Part shown: one piece after another, positions 42,049 through 50,712 of the stretch
Layout of the letters: the number at the start of each line of letters is the position of its first letter
Numbering within the stretch: the stretch's first letter is position 1
Source of the DNA: Neptunicoccus cionae
GTDB taxonomy: Bacteria; Pseudomonadota; Alphaproteobacteria; Rhodobacterales; Rhodobacteraceae
Direction: 5' to 3'
NCBI RefSeq assembly: GCF_002860325.1
Contig: NZ_PKOJ01000001.1
Location: 1 to 64,000 of the forward strand
DNA: 64,000 nt
Translations under genes and position numbers: made by a program
The notes under the pieces: model-generated
Seen by the model: only the letters and a program-made list of their open reading frames with translations
What the model was told of the DNA's origin: nothing
The model's database searches: none

Positions 42049-42660
42049 TCAGCCTTGGGTTTTCAAATAGGCAGCCAGCTGCTTTTTCGCCTTCGCCCAA
42101 TCCACCAGCGCCGCCTTCTTGCTTCCCTCTTTGATGTGAGTATCCGTCGGACTTGGGATGGAATGGGTAATTTTCGTCTCGCCAAGCTGCATGGAATAGA
42201 TCGTACTGGTCTTGTGGTTACCATCACCGCTTTTGGTCGTGATGATATCTCCGTATTTTGCCTTCAGTGCCTTGAGCTCTTTCAGTGCTTTGGTCACAGC
42301 GGCACTGTTCGCCTTGGTCGGCGGTTCCAGTTTGGCAGAGGTCGGCGCCGCAATCAGACAGCGGGGTTTCGAAGACAGGGCTGTTCCGTCCACTATAAAT
42401 TTAATTGTATGCTTCCCGACAACGCCATTCGCCGGTTCGCTCTTCAATCCGTTCTTGATAGAGGACGTTCCAGACTTCCATTCTGCCGATTGCAAAGCAT
42501 TAGCAATCGCCTTCGCCTTGGTTGACGCCACCAGTGCCGATTTGATCTCGTCCAGCAGATTGACGCCGTAGTTCACGCCAAACCCTTTCGGGAGGTTATT
42601 ACTGACCTCAGGACCGTAGAGCGGCAGTTTCTTCTCTTTCAGGTTAATCGTTATTTCCAT
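42049..42660 (-). CDS. hypothetical protein, lysine-rich, function unknown
   Basis: A 203-residue protein I do not recognise. It has no signal peptide or membrane segment. It is rich in Lys, Ala, Ser and Thr, with helical stretches such as AAVTKALKELKALKAKYGD and a C-terminal WAKAKKQLAAYLKTQ helix. The ATG at 42660 has GGAG upstream (CGGAGATATTTAAT); the longer frame to the left runs through AT-rich, non-coding-looking sequence. The lysine-rich composition differs from the arginine-rich neighbours, which may mean recent transfer. It lies beside TadE/TadG genes on the same strand, 245 bases away. Confidence 0.7.
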   Translation of the reverse strand: MEITINLKEKKLPLYGPEVSNNLPKGFGVNYGVNLLDEIKSALVASTKAKAIANALQSAEWKSGTSSIKNGLKSEPANGVVGKHTIKFIVDGTALSSKPRCLIAAPTSAKLEPPTKANSAAVTKALKELKALKAKYGDIITTKSGDGNHKTSTIYSMQLGETKITHSIPSPTDTHIKEGSKKAALVDWAKAKKQLAAYLKTQG

Positions 42661-42905
42661 ATTAAATATCTCCGAAATGAATTGAATGGCCTCAACATTC
42701 CACGAAACCCTGTGAAAGCAATAAAAATAAGGGGAAAAGAGGTGATGCAGATCACGCTTTTTGAAATGGATAAAATTGCCAGCCGGCACACAGGCATAAG
42801 GATCAGGGGCAAAACTGCCTTCAAGTCTCTGGATTAGAAACAAGAAATGGCGCCGATTTGCACCGGCGCTATTCGTTTAGCTCAAATCCGTTTATCCGGT
42901 TGCGA

Positions 42906-43466
42906 TCAGCCCGAAGGGTGGTCGGAATTTGCCAGTTTCGACGTGAACCGCGGATTCATCACCAGTTTCTTCACCAGCAGGCGCGCTTCGATTCCGATAT
43001 ATTCCTGAAACGGAACAAACGGGATGTGGCTTTCAATCAGGATGGTACTTTCGCCCACTTGCAGGGTCGGGAAAATTTCTTCTGGAATATCCCTGTTCCG
43101 TGTGAGCGCCGGATAAGTACCGGTCCCGACGCTCCAGTCGATGTTCAGCCCGTCCTCGGTCTGCTCTATATTGGAGATCCGCATATAGGTGTCGGTGTTC
43201 TCCACCCCCATGATAGAAGCGAAGAGCGTGTTCATATCGGTGATATAGTTGTCATCAACTTCCGTCTGGCGGGATAGAATATCAGCCACGGTGTAAGTCG
43301 CCTTCACCGAACGGGTCCATGTGCTATAGGCATCAAAGAAGGTGAATGTACCTGCAAACCAGAAGGCGATCAGCGGCACGACGAACATGAATTCGACCAG
43401 CGTTGCACCGGATTCGTCCCGTTTCAGGGCGTTCAGGCGGTTTGTTATCCATTTCATCATACGCAT
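42906..43466 (-). CDS. TadE-like pseudopilin/pilus assembly protein
   Basis: A 186-residue TadE/TadG-family protein. A short basic cytoplasmic leader (NRLNALKRDESG) precedes a prepilin-like ATLVEF motif with its conserved glutamate and a single hydrophobic helix (about residues 20-42). The rest is periplasmic. TadE-family minor pilins are processed by a TadV/CpaA peptidase and support Flp pilus assembly. The ATG overlaps the preceding tadE-like stop as ATGA. The core Flp machinery is not in this window. Confidence 0.82.
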   Translation of the reverse strand: MRMMKWITNRLNALKRDESGATLVEFMFVVPLIAFWFAGTFTFFDAYSTWTRSVKATYTVADILSRQTEVDDNYITDMNTLFASIMGVENTDTYMRISNIEQTEDGLNIDWSVGTGTYPALTRNRDIPEEIFPTLQVGESTILIESHIPFVPFQEYIGIEARLLVKKLVMNPRFTSKLANSDHPSG

Positions 43467-43987
43467 CAGTCAGGCTCGTTCACAAAGGCAGTGTCCGCAA
43501 CAAGGGGAACACCGGTTGCAGAGGTGCCCGGAAACAGGGCGATACCGTTTGGCATCAAGGGATCGATAATAATGCACGCACGGATATAAACGATCTCGTT
43601 GCGGGCCCCAGGAGACCAAGTGGTCACTGGCGCAATGTCGTCTTCCTTGTCGTAGCATTTGTAATTTTTGGCGTACCCGACGGACGGATCGAATTCATCC
43701 ATTTCAAGGAAAAGCGTGTCGGCACAATCGTTAAATACCAGTGCCTTGTCGCAGATTTCTTCTTTGATGTAATCGTGTGTATACAACGGGCTGGCGTAAA
43801 GCCGCAGCTCCCGTACTGTTATGTCCAGTGCCCGTTCCAGCATCATTTGCTTTGTCATGATCAGGCCGGTTTCAAAAACCCAGAAAAATCCGGTCAGAAA
43901 CGTGACAGCAACTATGACGAATTCAACGGTGGAGGATCCACGCTCGTCGTCGCGGAACCTCCTGAGTTTGTTAGTGAACGTAAACAT
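43466..43987 (-). CDS. TadE/TadF-like pilus assembly protein
   Basis: A 173-residue protein built like its neighbour. The leader is RRFRDDERGSSTVEF, a single membrane helix follows at about residues 18-40, and then a periplasmic domain with several cysteines (for example in DKALVFNDCADT and YKCYDKEDD). The E in STVEF matches the pseudopilin +5 glutamate. It lies 24 bases after the VWA-TadG gene and overlaps the next gene, so the three form one operon. Confidence 0.82.
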   Translation of the reverse strand: MFTFTNKLRRFRDDERGSSTVEFVIVAVTFLTGFFWVFETGLIMTKQMMLERALDITVRELRLYASPLYTHDYIKEEICDKALVFNDCADTLFLEMDEFDPSVGYAKNYKCYDKEDDIAPVTTWSPGARNEIVYIRACIIIDPLMPNGIALFPGTSATGVPLVADTAFVNEPD

Positions 43988-44011
43988 GACCTGCTCGCTT
44001 TTCGCTTTTTA

Positions 44012-45673
44012 TTATTGTGTCAGTTTCAGTTTCTGGATGGATGCCGCGATAGACGCGAACACGGTGGTAATGTCAGTCCCTGCAGCCGGATAGAAATGGC
44101 TCTCGGTGCTGGCGCAATCCTTCAGCTTCCGGGACGTGGTTTCGTTTGTTTCGTAACCGATCGTGTAGACAACAATCCCCGAGTTTTCAGCAGCGGTACA
44201 GGCAGAGGACATGACTGTGTCGGCTTCGCTCATATTACGGCTCGACACATTCACCAGATCGTTGAAAGAGTTTTCATTGGTGATGTCGTCGTAATATTCG
44301 GCGGGCATTTTGCCCCAAGCTTCATCCCATGGCAGCTGACGGTAGGAAACAGTGCCAAGCGCGGTTTTGATAAGATTGAACACCGTGGATGAGATCCAGG
44401 AATTATCCGAAATATCAAACAGGCTGCCAGAGGACGGCTTGCGCAGATAGAAGTTTGTCACTTCAACCGGATCGCCATAATAGCAGGTGATCCCGTATTG
44501 ACCGCAGTATCTTTCATAGGCGGCGCCAGTGTAGGTCCGCCCATAGTACGTCAGGTGTGTGAAGGCACCCGGCTCTTCTTCTACAACTTCCCAGAGATCG
44601 GACAGTCCGGTGCGATATTCATCCTTGAAGCGGAACTCGTAGGTATTGGCACCATCCCCCATCAGAATGATCACCTTCAGGGTTTCATGATCGGTGTAAT
44701 CCGCCGGAATTCCGGCCAGACCCGGATTAATTTCACCGTCAGCAATCAGGCCATCGGCAATCGTGCGGAAGGAGGGATCAAGAAGGGCAAGTCCCCATTT
44801 CATTCCCAAATGCGCGGCCGTCCAGCCACTGGTGCCGAGACTGTCAATCTTTGTATGCAGGTCGGATTCATTACTTTCATATGGCAGGATTTCGTATTTC
44901 GATTCCCCCATGCAGGTTTCATAGCTGCTGTTGAAATCCTGGAAATCGCCATACAAAGCGGTAAACACACCCTGTTTCAGGCTGGAAGCCGGATCAATCG
45001 CCACTTCGCCGAAGCTGGCATCGGAAAAATCCAGACAGTTTGACAAAGTATGCGTCACCGCAACGTTCAGGCGGCTGAAGATCGAATCCGGCGGCGTAAC
45101 ATTGTGGTTGAACGGAACAACCGAGATCGAGACAGTATCAGGGTCCACACCGGTCAGCATCGTTGTAACAAATTCTTTCGCAGCCGTTTTCAGGTTGCTC
45201 AGCTTGCTGCCAGCCATCGAACCCGAAACGTCGAGAACCAGTGAGATTTCAAGGTTCGGAATGCGTTCGGACGCGGCACTTTTGGCGGTGATCGGCATCT
45301 CGTCAATGCCCGCCATTGAAAGGAACCATGTATCAAGGTTTGCCGTAGCCGTGGCAGATACCGTCCGTGCGTTGGTCGCAACGATCGATTCCACATTCAC
45401 CGTAAAGGCATCGATGGTGACGACTTTGGACATGTAGTCCTGCACGACCGTGTCGGGATCCTGCGTCTGTTTCAGCGAAGCCGCTGCAAGAACCGCACGG
45501 TCCAGATTATACTGGATGGACGAACGCAGGTTTTCGTGACGGGCGAGATCAACCGCTGTGCCGCCTACGAGAAACATTGCCGAAAAGACAACAAGAACGA
45601 AGACGATGACGGAACCCGTTTCATCGCTTTTATAACCGTAACCAACCAATTTCTTTTTCAATGACGCCAACAT
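44012..45673 (-). CDS. TadG-like protein with von Willebrand factor A domain
   Basis: A 553-residue protein. The N-terminal TadE/G-like helix (about residues 20-42, SVIVFVLVVFSAMFLVGGTAVDLARH) anchors it in the inner membrane. It is followed by a VWA domain from about residue 145, with the MIDAS motif LVLDVSGSMAGS. A long insert (about 230-480) breaks the VWA fold before the final strand VVYTIGYETNE. VWA-bearing TadG proteins are thought to bind pilus or surface partners in a metal-dependent way. It is the first gene of the operon. Confidence 0.85.
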   Translation of the reverse strand: MLASLKKKLVGYGYKSDETGSVIVFVLVVFSAMFLVGGTAVDLARHENLRSSIQYNLDRAVLAAASLKQTQDPDTVVQDYMSKVVTIDAFTVNVESIVATNARTVSATATANLDTWFLSMAGIDEMPITAKSAASERIPNLEISLVLDVSGSMAGSKLSNLKTAAKEFVTTMLTGVDPDTVSISVVPFNHNVTPPDSIFSRLNVAVTHTLSNCLDFSDASFGEVAIDPASSLKQGVFTALYGDFQDFNSSYETCMGESKYEILPYESNESDLHTKIDSLGTSGWTAAHLGMKWGLALLDPSFRTIADGLIADGEINPGLAGIPADYTDHETLKVIILMGDGANTYEFRFKDEYRTGLSDLWEVVEEEPGAFTHLTYYGRTYTGAAYERYCGQYGITCYYGDPVEVTNFYLRKPSSGSLFDISDNSWISSTVFNLIKTALGTVSYRQLPWDEAWGKMPAEYYDDITNENSFNDLVNVSSRNMSEADTVMSSACTAAENSGIVVYTIGYETNETTSRKLKDCASTESHFYPAAGTDITTVFASIAASIQKLKLTQ

Positions 45674-46126
45674 GTGACACCCCTTTCTCTGATACTCGCT
45701 CAGAACGGGCCAAGAGAATCACCCCGAGCCCTGAAAACTAATTAAGCGTGATCAATATGCCTGAGATGCAGGGCGAAATTACGGCGGATAAACGCCGTTT
45801 CAGAAACAATGGATACAGGAACGCAAACAATTCTTCCCTTAAAACAGAGACTGTTTTTCCCGTTAAACGGGTTGCAATGCTCGGATTCTATTACCTAAAT
45901 ACGAACTCGGAAAATTTTTAAATATCTCCACCCGAACAAGAATGTAGCAAACTTGTCAGTATTTTTGGAAACATTAGACAGGGTCCGCGCCACATTCTGG
46001 TCGTATTTCAAAACGCTACGGGATCCCAGATGTCAGGGTGATTCCGGCCATAACGACAACAGAATTTTCCCGAATAATCGCGTGAGACTTGCCTCCGCCG
46101 CGCAATTATGGCTTCAAGCCAACAGC
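45674..46126. other. intergenic region upstream of the TadG operon and the tRNA
   Basis: No credible gene in about 450 bases. Two adjacent small hairpins lie at 45841-45857 (AAAACAG-AGA-CTGTTTT) and 45859-45871 (CCCGTT-A-AACGGG), about 170 bases before the tadG start. They could be in the operon leader or act as operators. The rest is AT-rich and should hold the tadG promoter on one strand and the tRNA promoter on the other, but I could not place them confidently. Confidence 0.4.
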
Positions 46127-46203
46127 GGCCCCGTGGCTCAACTGGATAGAGCAGCCCCCTCCTAAGGGGCAGGTTGCAGGTTCGAATCCTGCCGGGGTCA
46201 CCA
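46127..46203 (+). tRNA. tRNA-Arg (anticodon CCT)
   Basis: A complete 77-base cloverleaf with encoded CCA. The acceptor stem GGCCCCG pairs with CGGGGTC (one G-T pair). The anticodon arm is GCCCC-CTCCTAA-GGGGC, giving CCT, which reads the rare arginine codon AGG. The T-arm has TTCGAAT between CAGG/CCTG. A 12-bp hairpin follows. No integrase or mobile element is attached. Confidence 0.95.
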
Positions 46204-46207
46204 TAAT

Positions 46208-46235
46208 CCGGAGATGCAGTTTCCTGCATCTCCGG
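46208..46235. terminator. terminator between tRNA-Arg and ridA
   Basis: CCGGAGATGCAG (46208-46219) pairs perfectly with CTGCATCTCCGG (46224-46235) over TTTC. It lies five bases after the tRNA and 13 bases beyond the convergent ridA stop, so it can serve both transcripts. On the plus strand TTAACTTTT follows. Confidence 0.75.
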
Positions 46236-46248
46236 TTAACTTTTCAGA

Positions 46249-46614
46249 TCAGGCGGCCAGAACCCCTGGCAGGGCAACTACTGCGATCATTTCGACGCGC
46301 ATGCCCGGACGGGCGAGGGATGTACCGCCTGTGGCCCGTGCGGGTGGTGCCTTTGCGCAGACCCATTCATCCCAGACAGCGTTCATGCCCTGAAAATCTT
46401 CCATATCAGCCAGCCAGACCTGTACGGAGGCAATATCGGCTTTTTGCGCGCCCAGATCGGCAACAACCCTGTCCAGATTAGCCAGCACCTGACGGGTTTG
46501 GGTGGTGATGTCGGCAGTCAGGTCGTCGGGTACCTGCCCTGCCAGAAACGCGATGTTTCCGATGGTGACGGCCTGGCTCATACGAGCACCGGGGTTGAGG
46601 CGGGAGAGTGTCAT
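46249..46614 (-). CDS. RidA/YjgF-family protein, probable enamine/imine deaminase
   Basis: A 121-residue RidA-fold protein with the early NPGARMSQAV segment, FLAGQVPDD, and the C-terminal PPARATGGTSLARPGMRVEMIAVVAL. The conserved arginine that holds the enamine carboxylate in RidA is expected in PPARAT (true RidA has an R in this region), so deaminase activity is plausible. The ATG at 46614 has AGGAC upstream; a longer frame is rejected. It is the last gene of the BCCT/M19 cluster and suggests a reactive imine intermediate in that pathway. Confidence 0.85.
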   Translation of the reverse strand: MTLSRLNPGARMSQAVTIGNIAFLAGQVPDDLTADITTQTRQVLANLDRVVADLGAQKADIASVQVWLADMEDFQGMNAVWDEWVCAKAPPARATGGTSLARPGMRVEMIAVVALPGVLAA

Positions 46615-46627
46615 GACAGGTCCTTTA

Positions 46628-47353
46628 TTAATCATTGTCACTGAGGGTTGATCCGGCACCAGCGCGGGAGGCTTCTGTGGCAGGCACAGTGGTGCGCATG
46701 GCGAAACTGTTTAGGGCTGCAACGGTCGCAGCGGTGGTTTGGGCGTTGGGGCTTGTGGTTGCGCAAGGCTGATGGCAGGGGGCGTTTTCGACACCAAGTG
46801 TCAGCGAAAGCTGTGAAACGCTTAAGGCCTCCGCCGCCAAGTTGAGCCATTCTTTCGTCCCGTCAATCCTCAGCTTCCCCCCATTCCAGCGCAGCGCGAA
46901 TGACAACTCATTCCTGCGCCCGAGTTCGCAAAGGAACGGCACAAGCAGTATGGGAGAATTGACCGTTCCAAGCGAGATTTCAGAGTTTGGCACCGGTCCT
47001 TCCGGTAGTTCAGCATAGTCGCACAGTGTCGCGCCAAGGATGATCGGACAGGCCGCCTGCCCTTTCGTGTTCTGCCACGCGCCCGGGGTCACAGCGGGGC
47101 AGAGATCTTCCCAGTCCAATCCGTCGGCCTGTTCCAAATGGCTGCACAACCGGGTTGGGCCGTCGATGCCCTGGGACACCAGCCAAGCAGCGGCAAACCC
47201 CGCTTCTTCGGCCATGCCCCAGCTCATGCCCACACCGCGCGCCGCCTTGATGCAAAGCGCTGCCGCTTCGTTGCAGGACAAAGGCGCGTGTTCGTTTCCG
47301 GCAAACTGCGGGGCGGTTTCACCTCTGGTCTGGTCGTGGGGATCGGCGCTCAT
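46628..47353 (-). CDS. DUF3726-like protein, function unknown
   Basis: A 241-residue protein. The N-terminal CNEAAALCIKAARGVGMSWGMAEEAGFAAAWL segment resembles the family annotated as DUF3726, which I recall from alphaproteobacterial catabolic loci; the assignment is from memory of the pattern. No catalytic motif, signal or membrane segment is evident. Its start overlaps the stop of the 558-residue protein (ATGA) and ridA follows after 13 bases, so it belongs to the same operon. Confidence 0.7.
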   Translation of the reverse strand: MSADPHDQTRGETAPQFAGNEHAPLSCNEAAALCIKAARGVGMSWGMAEEAGFAAAWLVSQGIDGPTRLCSHLEQADGLDWEDLCPAVTPGAWQNTKGQAACPIILGATLCDYAELPEGPVPNSEISLGTVNSPILLVPFLCELGRRNELSFALRWNGGKLRIDGTKEWLNLAAEALSVSQLSLTLGVENAPCHQPCATTSPNAQTTAATVAALNSFAMRTTVPATEASRAGAGSTLSDND

Positions 47354-49026
47354 GCGCTGGCCTCCTGCTTGATTTCGTCAGGGAAAGGGGCGCCGGCAAA
47401 CAGGTTGATCCGCACCCATCTGTCAGAGCGGGGATCAAACTGGCTCGCTCCGAAAAACGCCAGCTTGCAGCGCAACAGGTCAATCGGCAGCATGTCAGCC
47501 GCGATCAGGTTGTCCCGCACTTCGGCGTAGGGATGGGACTGCGCGATTTGGGCCCGCCGGACAGCGTAGCGGTGCTCGGGATGGGACAGCAGAAGCGCTG
47601 CCACGGGGGCTGAGCCATCAAATGTGCGGACGGTTTCGTAAAGCTCTGCGATCAGACGCGCGATGCACAGGGGTTGTTCCAGCGAAGCACCGTCTTCGGT
47701 GGCCCGCTCTCCCAATCGGGGTTCCAGCTTCTCCTCGGAGACATACCAGAAGCGGGCATTGTTTTCGGGGGTGCTAAAGTCTATCTCAAGCGCCCAGTCA
47801 TAAGCTGTTTCCAGAACGTGGCGCAGTGCCTCTACAGGCATCGCGCCATTGATCCTGAAGCTGGCCGCTTCGTCCGCGCCCATGTGATCGGCCAGATCAT
47901 CCACCAGCCCGCCATGGGGCTCCAGCATCAGCGACAACAGCGCCTCTTGTCCTTCAAGCCCAAGATTTTCCTCTCCCCAAAGCCAGAGCGCATTCCAAGG
48001 AAGGTCCCCATCCCAGTTCCAGCCGACCAGTGCCTCTGCCAGTTGATCAAGGTCCCGGCGCAACCCGTGCAACTTGTCCCGCTGCACCGGATGCTCGGAG
48101 TGCCAGATCGCGGCATTCGCGACCGCCTCGGACAGGGCCGTTTCCAGCCCTTCAACAGCCTGCGGATCAGCAATCCGTTGTGCCCGCACCCGCGCCAGTG
48201 CTTCTTCGCGGGACATGATCCAGTTGTTCAGCAGAACAGGGTGGCGCACGATAAACGGGGCCATGCCCAGTCCGGTGGAATTGCCGACACCAAGACTGCG
48301 GCGGGTGGCGCGGTCCAGTTTGACCGCATTCACCCCGCCCCTTGCAGCGGCGATATGTTCGACGATATCAACCGTGAAGGCGCGGATCAGCCAAACGGTC
48401 AGCATTTCCACCTGAAAGGGAGCCGCAAGTTCGGGACGGTCGGCAATGTAGATCCGATCCGACGCGCCAAATTTTCCAGAGCCGTAAACCGCTGTGGTGC
48501 GCATCAGGTAACCTACCGCGCGGATTTCTTCCGCGTCGGGCTGGCGTCCTTCGGACAGGGCTTCGACCACATGGTTGAACAGGCGCACGGACCGGTTGGC
48601 ACGGGCCAGCGTCAGTTCTTTGGATGTGACGCGACCGGTCTCCTGATAGGGGACGTTTTGCGCCAGTCTTTCAATGTCCGCGTCTGTCGGCTCGCCGTCA
48701 AACAGGGTGAAGGTCGCGTCCCATGCTGTTGCAATCACCCTGTCGGACCGCATCTCGGGCGGCAGATCATGGGCAAAGGCCACGAGGCTGTAACTGCGCT
48801 CTGCACTGCGGACACGATAGACTCCGTGGCCGACACCATTTGCATCCACTTTCCAGACCGGGCGGTCGATCTCCCAGTCGGCACACTCCAACCGGCGTAA
48901 CATCACGCGCAGGAACGACAACCGTGTCGGATGTCCACACCCCATCCGCGCCAGACGCATCACTTCAGCGGCGGGGCGCATGTAAAGCGCAACATCCGGC
49001 GCAGAGATCGGAGTAGTGACAGACAT
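47350..49026 (-). CDS. conserved-looking protein of unknown function (558 residues)
   Basis: A large soluble protein I cannot assign to a known enzyme family. It has no signal peptide, P-loop or Rossmann motif. It contains arginine- and tryptophan-rich stretches near the N-terminus (MGCGHPTRLSFLRVMLRRL; WEIDRPVW), a central GKFGASDRIYIADRP followed by GVGNSTGLGMAPFIV, and a helical C-terminus. The GVGNSTGLG loop is the best candidate active-site or ligand loop. The ATG at 49026 is chosen because residues encoded before it lack structure. It is translationally coupled to the DUF3726-like gene and lies 66 bases after the BCCT gene. Confidence 0.75.
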   Translation of the reverse strand: MSVTTPISAPDVALYMRPAAEVMRLARMGCGHPTRLSFLRVMLRRLECADWEIDRPVWKVDANGVGHGVYRVRSAERSYSLVAFAHDLPPEMRSDRVIATAWDATFTLFDGEPTDADIERLAQNVPYQETGRVTSKELTLARANRSVRLFNHVVEALSEGRQPDAEEIRAVGYLMRTTAVYGSGKFGASDRIYIADRPELAAPFQVEMLTVWLIRAFTVDIVEHIAAARGGVNAVKLDRATRRSLGVGNSTGLGMAPFIVRHPVLLNNWIMSREEALARVRAQRIADPQAVEGLETALSEAVANAAIWHSEHPVQRDKLHGLRRDLDQLAEALVGWNWDGDLPWNALWLWGEENLGLEGQEALLSLMLEPHGGLVDDLADHMGADEAASFRINGAMPVEALRHVLETAYDWALEIDFSTPENNARFWYVSEEKLEPRLGERATEDGASLEQPLCIARLIAELYETVRTFDGSAPVAALLLSHPEHRYAVRRAQIAQSHPYAEVRDNLIAADMLPIDLLRCKLAFFGASQFDPRSDRWVRINLFAGAPFPDEIKQEASA

Positions 49027-49092
49027 CGCGGTTCGCTCCTTCGCAAAACATTCGGTCAAAGTATGGCGCACAAAGCGCCATACTGTTTTAGA

Positions 49093-50658
49093 TCACGCCG
49101 CTGTTACGGCCCCTTGTGGTGCGCGCCCCAGCATCCATGTGATCCGCAGCGCGTCCCACAGGGAAGGTAACAGCAGAAGCGACACAGGCACAGCCGTCAC
49201 AACGATGAAGCTTTGCAGCTTGCCGATTCCCCCCGCGCCGGTAGAGATCAGGATCAGCGCCATCACCCCCATCGCCAGCCCCCAAAAGGCGCGCATGGCG
49301 CTAGAGGGTTCGCCGTCGGACATGGTGGTCGAGATCACATAGCTCATGGAATCGCTGGTGGTGGCGACAAAGCACATGGTCAGCACCAGAAACAGAACTG
49401 ACAGGATCATCCCCAGCGGCATCGCTTGTGTGATCGCCAGCAGACCGGCAGGCAGGTTAAACCCTTCAAACGGGCCGGAGATCACACCGGGTTCCGCGAT
49501 TTCAAAGAAGATGCCCGAGCCGCCGATAATCGTGAACCAGAAGTTTGTGATCAGCGGTGCCATCACAGACAGGGTCAGGATGATCTGGCGGATCGAACGA
49601 CCACGGCTGATACGAGCGATAAAGATTGCCATTAGCGGGCCGTAGCCCATGAACCAGCCCCAGAAAAACACGGTCCACCAGCCGAGCCAGCCAGCATCGC
49701 CAAACAGCCCCGCATCCCCGCGATAAAGGGTCAGATCGAAGAAATGGGTCAGATAGACCCGCATACCGCCAAAGAAGCCGGCGAAAATTTCCGTAGTCGG
49801 ACCGGCAACCAGCATGAACACCAGAAGGATCACAGCAAGCACAACATTAATCTGCGACAGCAGTTTGATGCCTTTGGCAAGGCCGGTGATCGCAGACACG
49901 GTATAGATCGCGACCAGCGACAGAATGGCAACGGATTGGGTTGCAAAGGTATCCGGAATGCCGGTCAGCTCGTTCAGACCGTAGGACAGTTGTAGCCCCA
50001 GAAATCCGATTGGCCCAACAGTACCTGCAACTACAGCAATTACACAGGACGCATCTGCAATCAGGCCAATCGGCCCGTGCAGGGCACGCTCTTTAAACAC
50101 CGGATAAAGCAGGGTGCGCGGTGCCAGTGGCAGACCTTTGTCATAATGGTAGTGCATCAGCATCACAGTGGTCAGCGACCCGAGGATCGCCCAGGCCAGA
50201 AAGCCCCAGTGCAGGAAACTCTGCGCCAGCGCTGCATTTGCCCGCGCCTCGGTGTCACCACTCAGATCGCCAAACAGTGGCGGCGTAGACAGAAAATGTG
50301 CAATCGGCTCGCCCGCGGCCCAGAAAACACCGCCCCCCGCAAGCAGGGTACACATGATCATGGAGCCCCAGCTGAAGCTGCTGAACTCCGGCAGCGAGAG
50401 CCCACCCATTACTGTCTTCGATCCGGGCAACACGCAGAGCACCAGACCGATCAGAAAAGTCGCCAGCAGAAGGATCTGCCAGTATAGACCAAAATACTTG
50501 GCCGAGAAGGCAAATGCACCGTCCACCAGCGCGGACAAACCTTCGATGTCAAAGAAAGCATAGGCGCAGAACAGCGCGATAAAGCCCCCGGTTACGGCAA
50601 AAAGTGCCTTGTCTGTGCGGCCGCCCGTCTGGCCTGTTATCCTGTTGGTATCGCTCAT
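49093..50658 (-). CDS. BCCT-family betaine/carnitine/choline-type transporter
   Basis: A 521-residue carrier with about twelve hydrophobic segments. The BCCT tryptophan-box is visible in TVFFWGWFMGYGPLMAIFIARISRGRSIRQI near residue 320. The glycine-rich helix and the GGGVFWAAGEP segment near 110 also fit. BCCT proteins import quaternary ammonium or related zwitterions with sodium or protons. A GGAGGACTAAG site precedes the ATG. The neighbours are catabolic and there is no osmoregulatory tail, so it probably feeds the cluster's substrate to the cell. Confidence 0.9.
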   Translation of the reverse strand: MSDTNRITGQTGGRTDKALFAVTGGFIALFCAYAFFDIEGLSALVDGAFAFSAKYFGLYWQILLLATFLIGLVLCVLPGSKTVMGGLSLPEFSSFSWGSMIMCTLLAGGGVFWAAGEPIAHFLSTPPLFGDLSGDTEARANAALAQSFLHWGFLAWAILGSLTTVMLMHYHYDKGLPLAPRTLLYPVFKERALHGPIGLIADASCVIAVVAGTVGPIGFLGLQLSYGLNELTGIPDTFATQSVAILSLVAIYTVSAITGLAKGIKLLSQINVVLAVILLVFMLVAGPTTEIFAGFFGGMRVYLTHFFDLTLYRGDAGLFGDAGWLGWWTVFFWGWFMGYGPLMAIFIARISRGRSIRQIILTLSVMAPLITNFWFTIIGGSGIFFEIAEPGVISGPFEGFNLPAGLLAITQAMPLGMILSVLFLVLTMCFVATTSDSMSYVISTTMSDGEPSSAMRAFWGLAMGVMALILISTGAGGIGKLQSFIVVTAVPVSLLLLPSLWDALRITWMLGRAPQGAVTAA

Positions 50659-50712
50659 CTTAGTCCTCCACAAAGCGATTGCGCATGGCCTGTTGGCCGC
50701 GAGATAATTGTC

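Noticed and set aside
46008-46229. Minus-strand 73-codon frame opposite the tRNA
   Set aside because: It is the translation of the antisense strand of tRNA-Arg, a well-known false protein type.
46127-46235. tRNA as an integration site for a mobile island
   Set aside because: No integrase, duplicated tRNA end or compositional island is visible on either side.
47674-48900. Plus-strand frame of 408 codons
   Set aside because: It is opposite the 558-residue unknown protein, whose strand fits the operon, ribosome site and overlaps.
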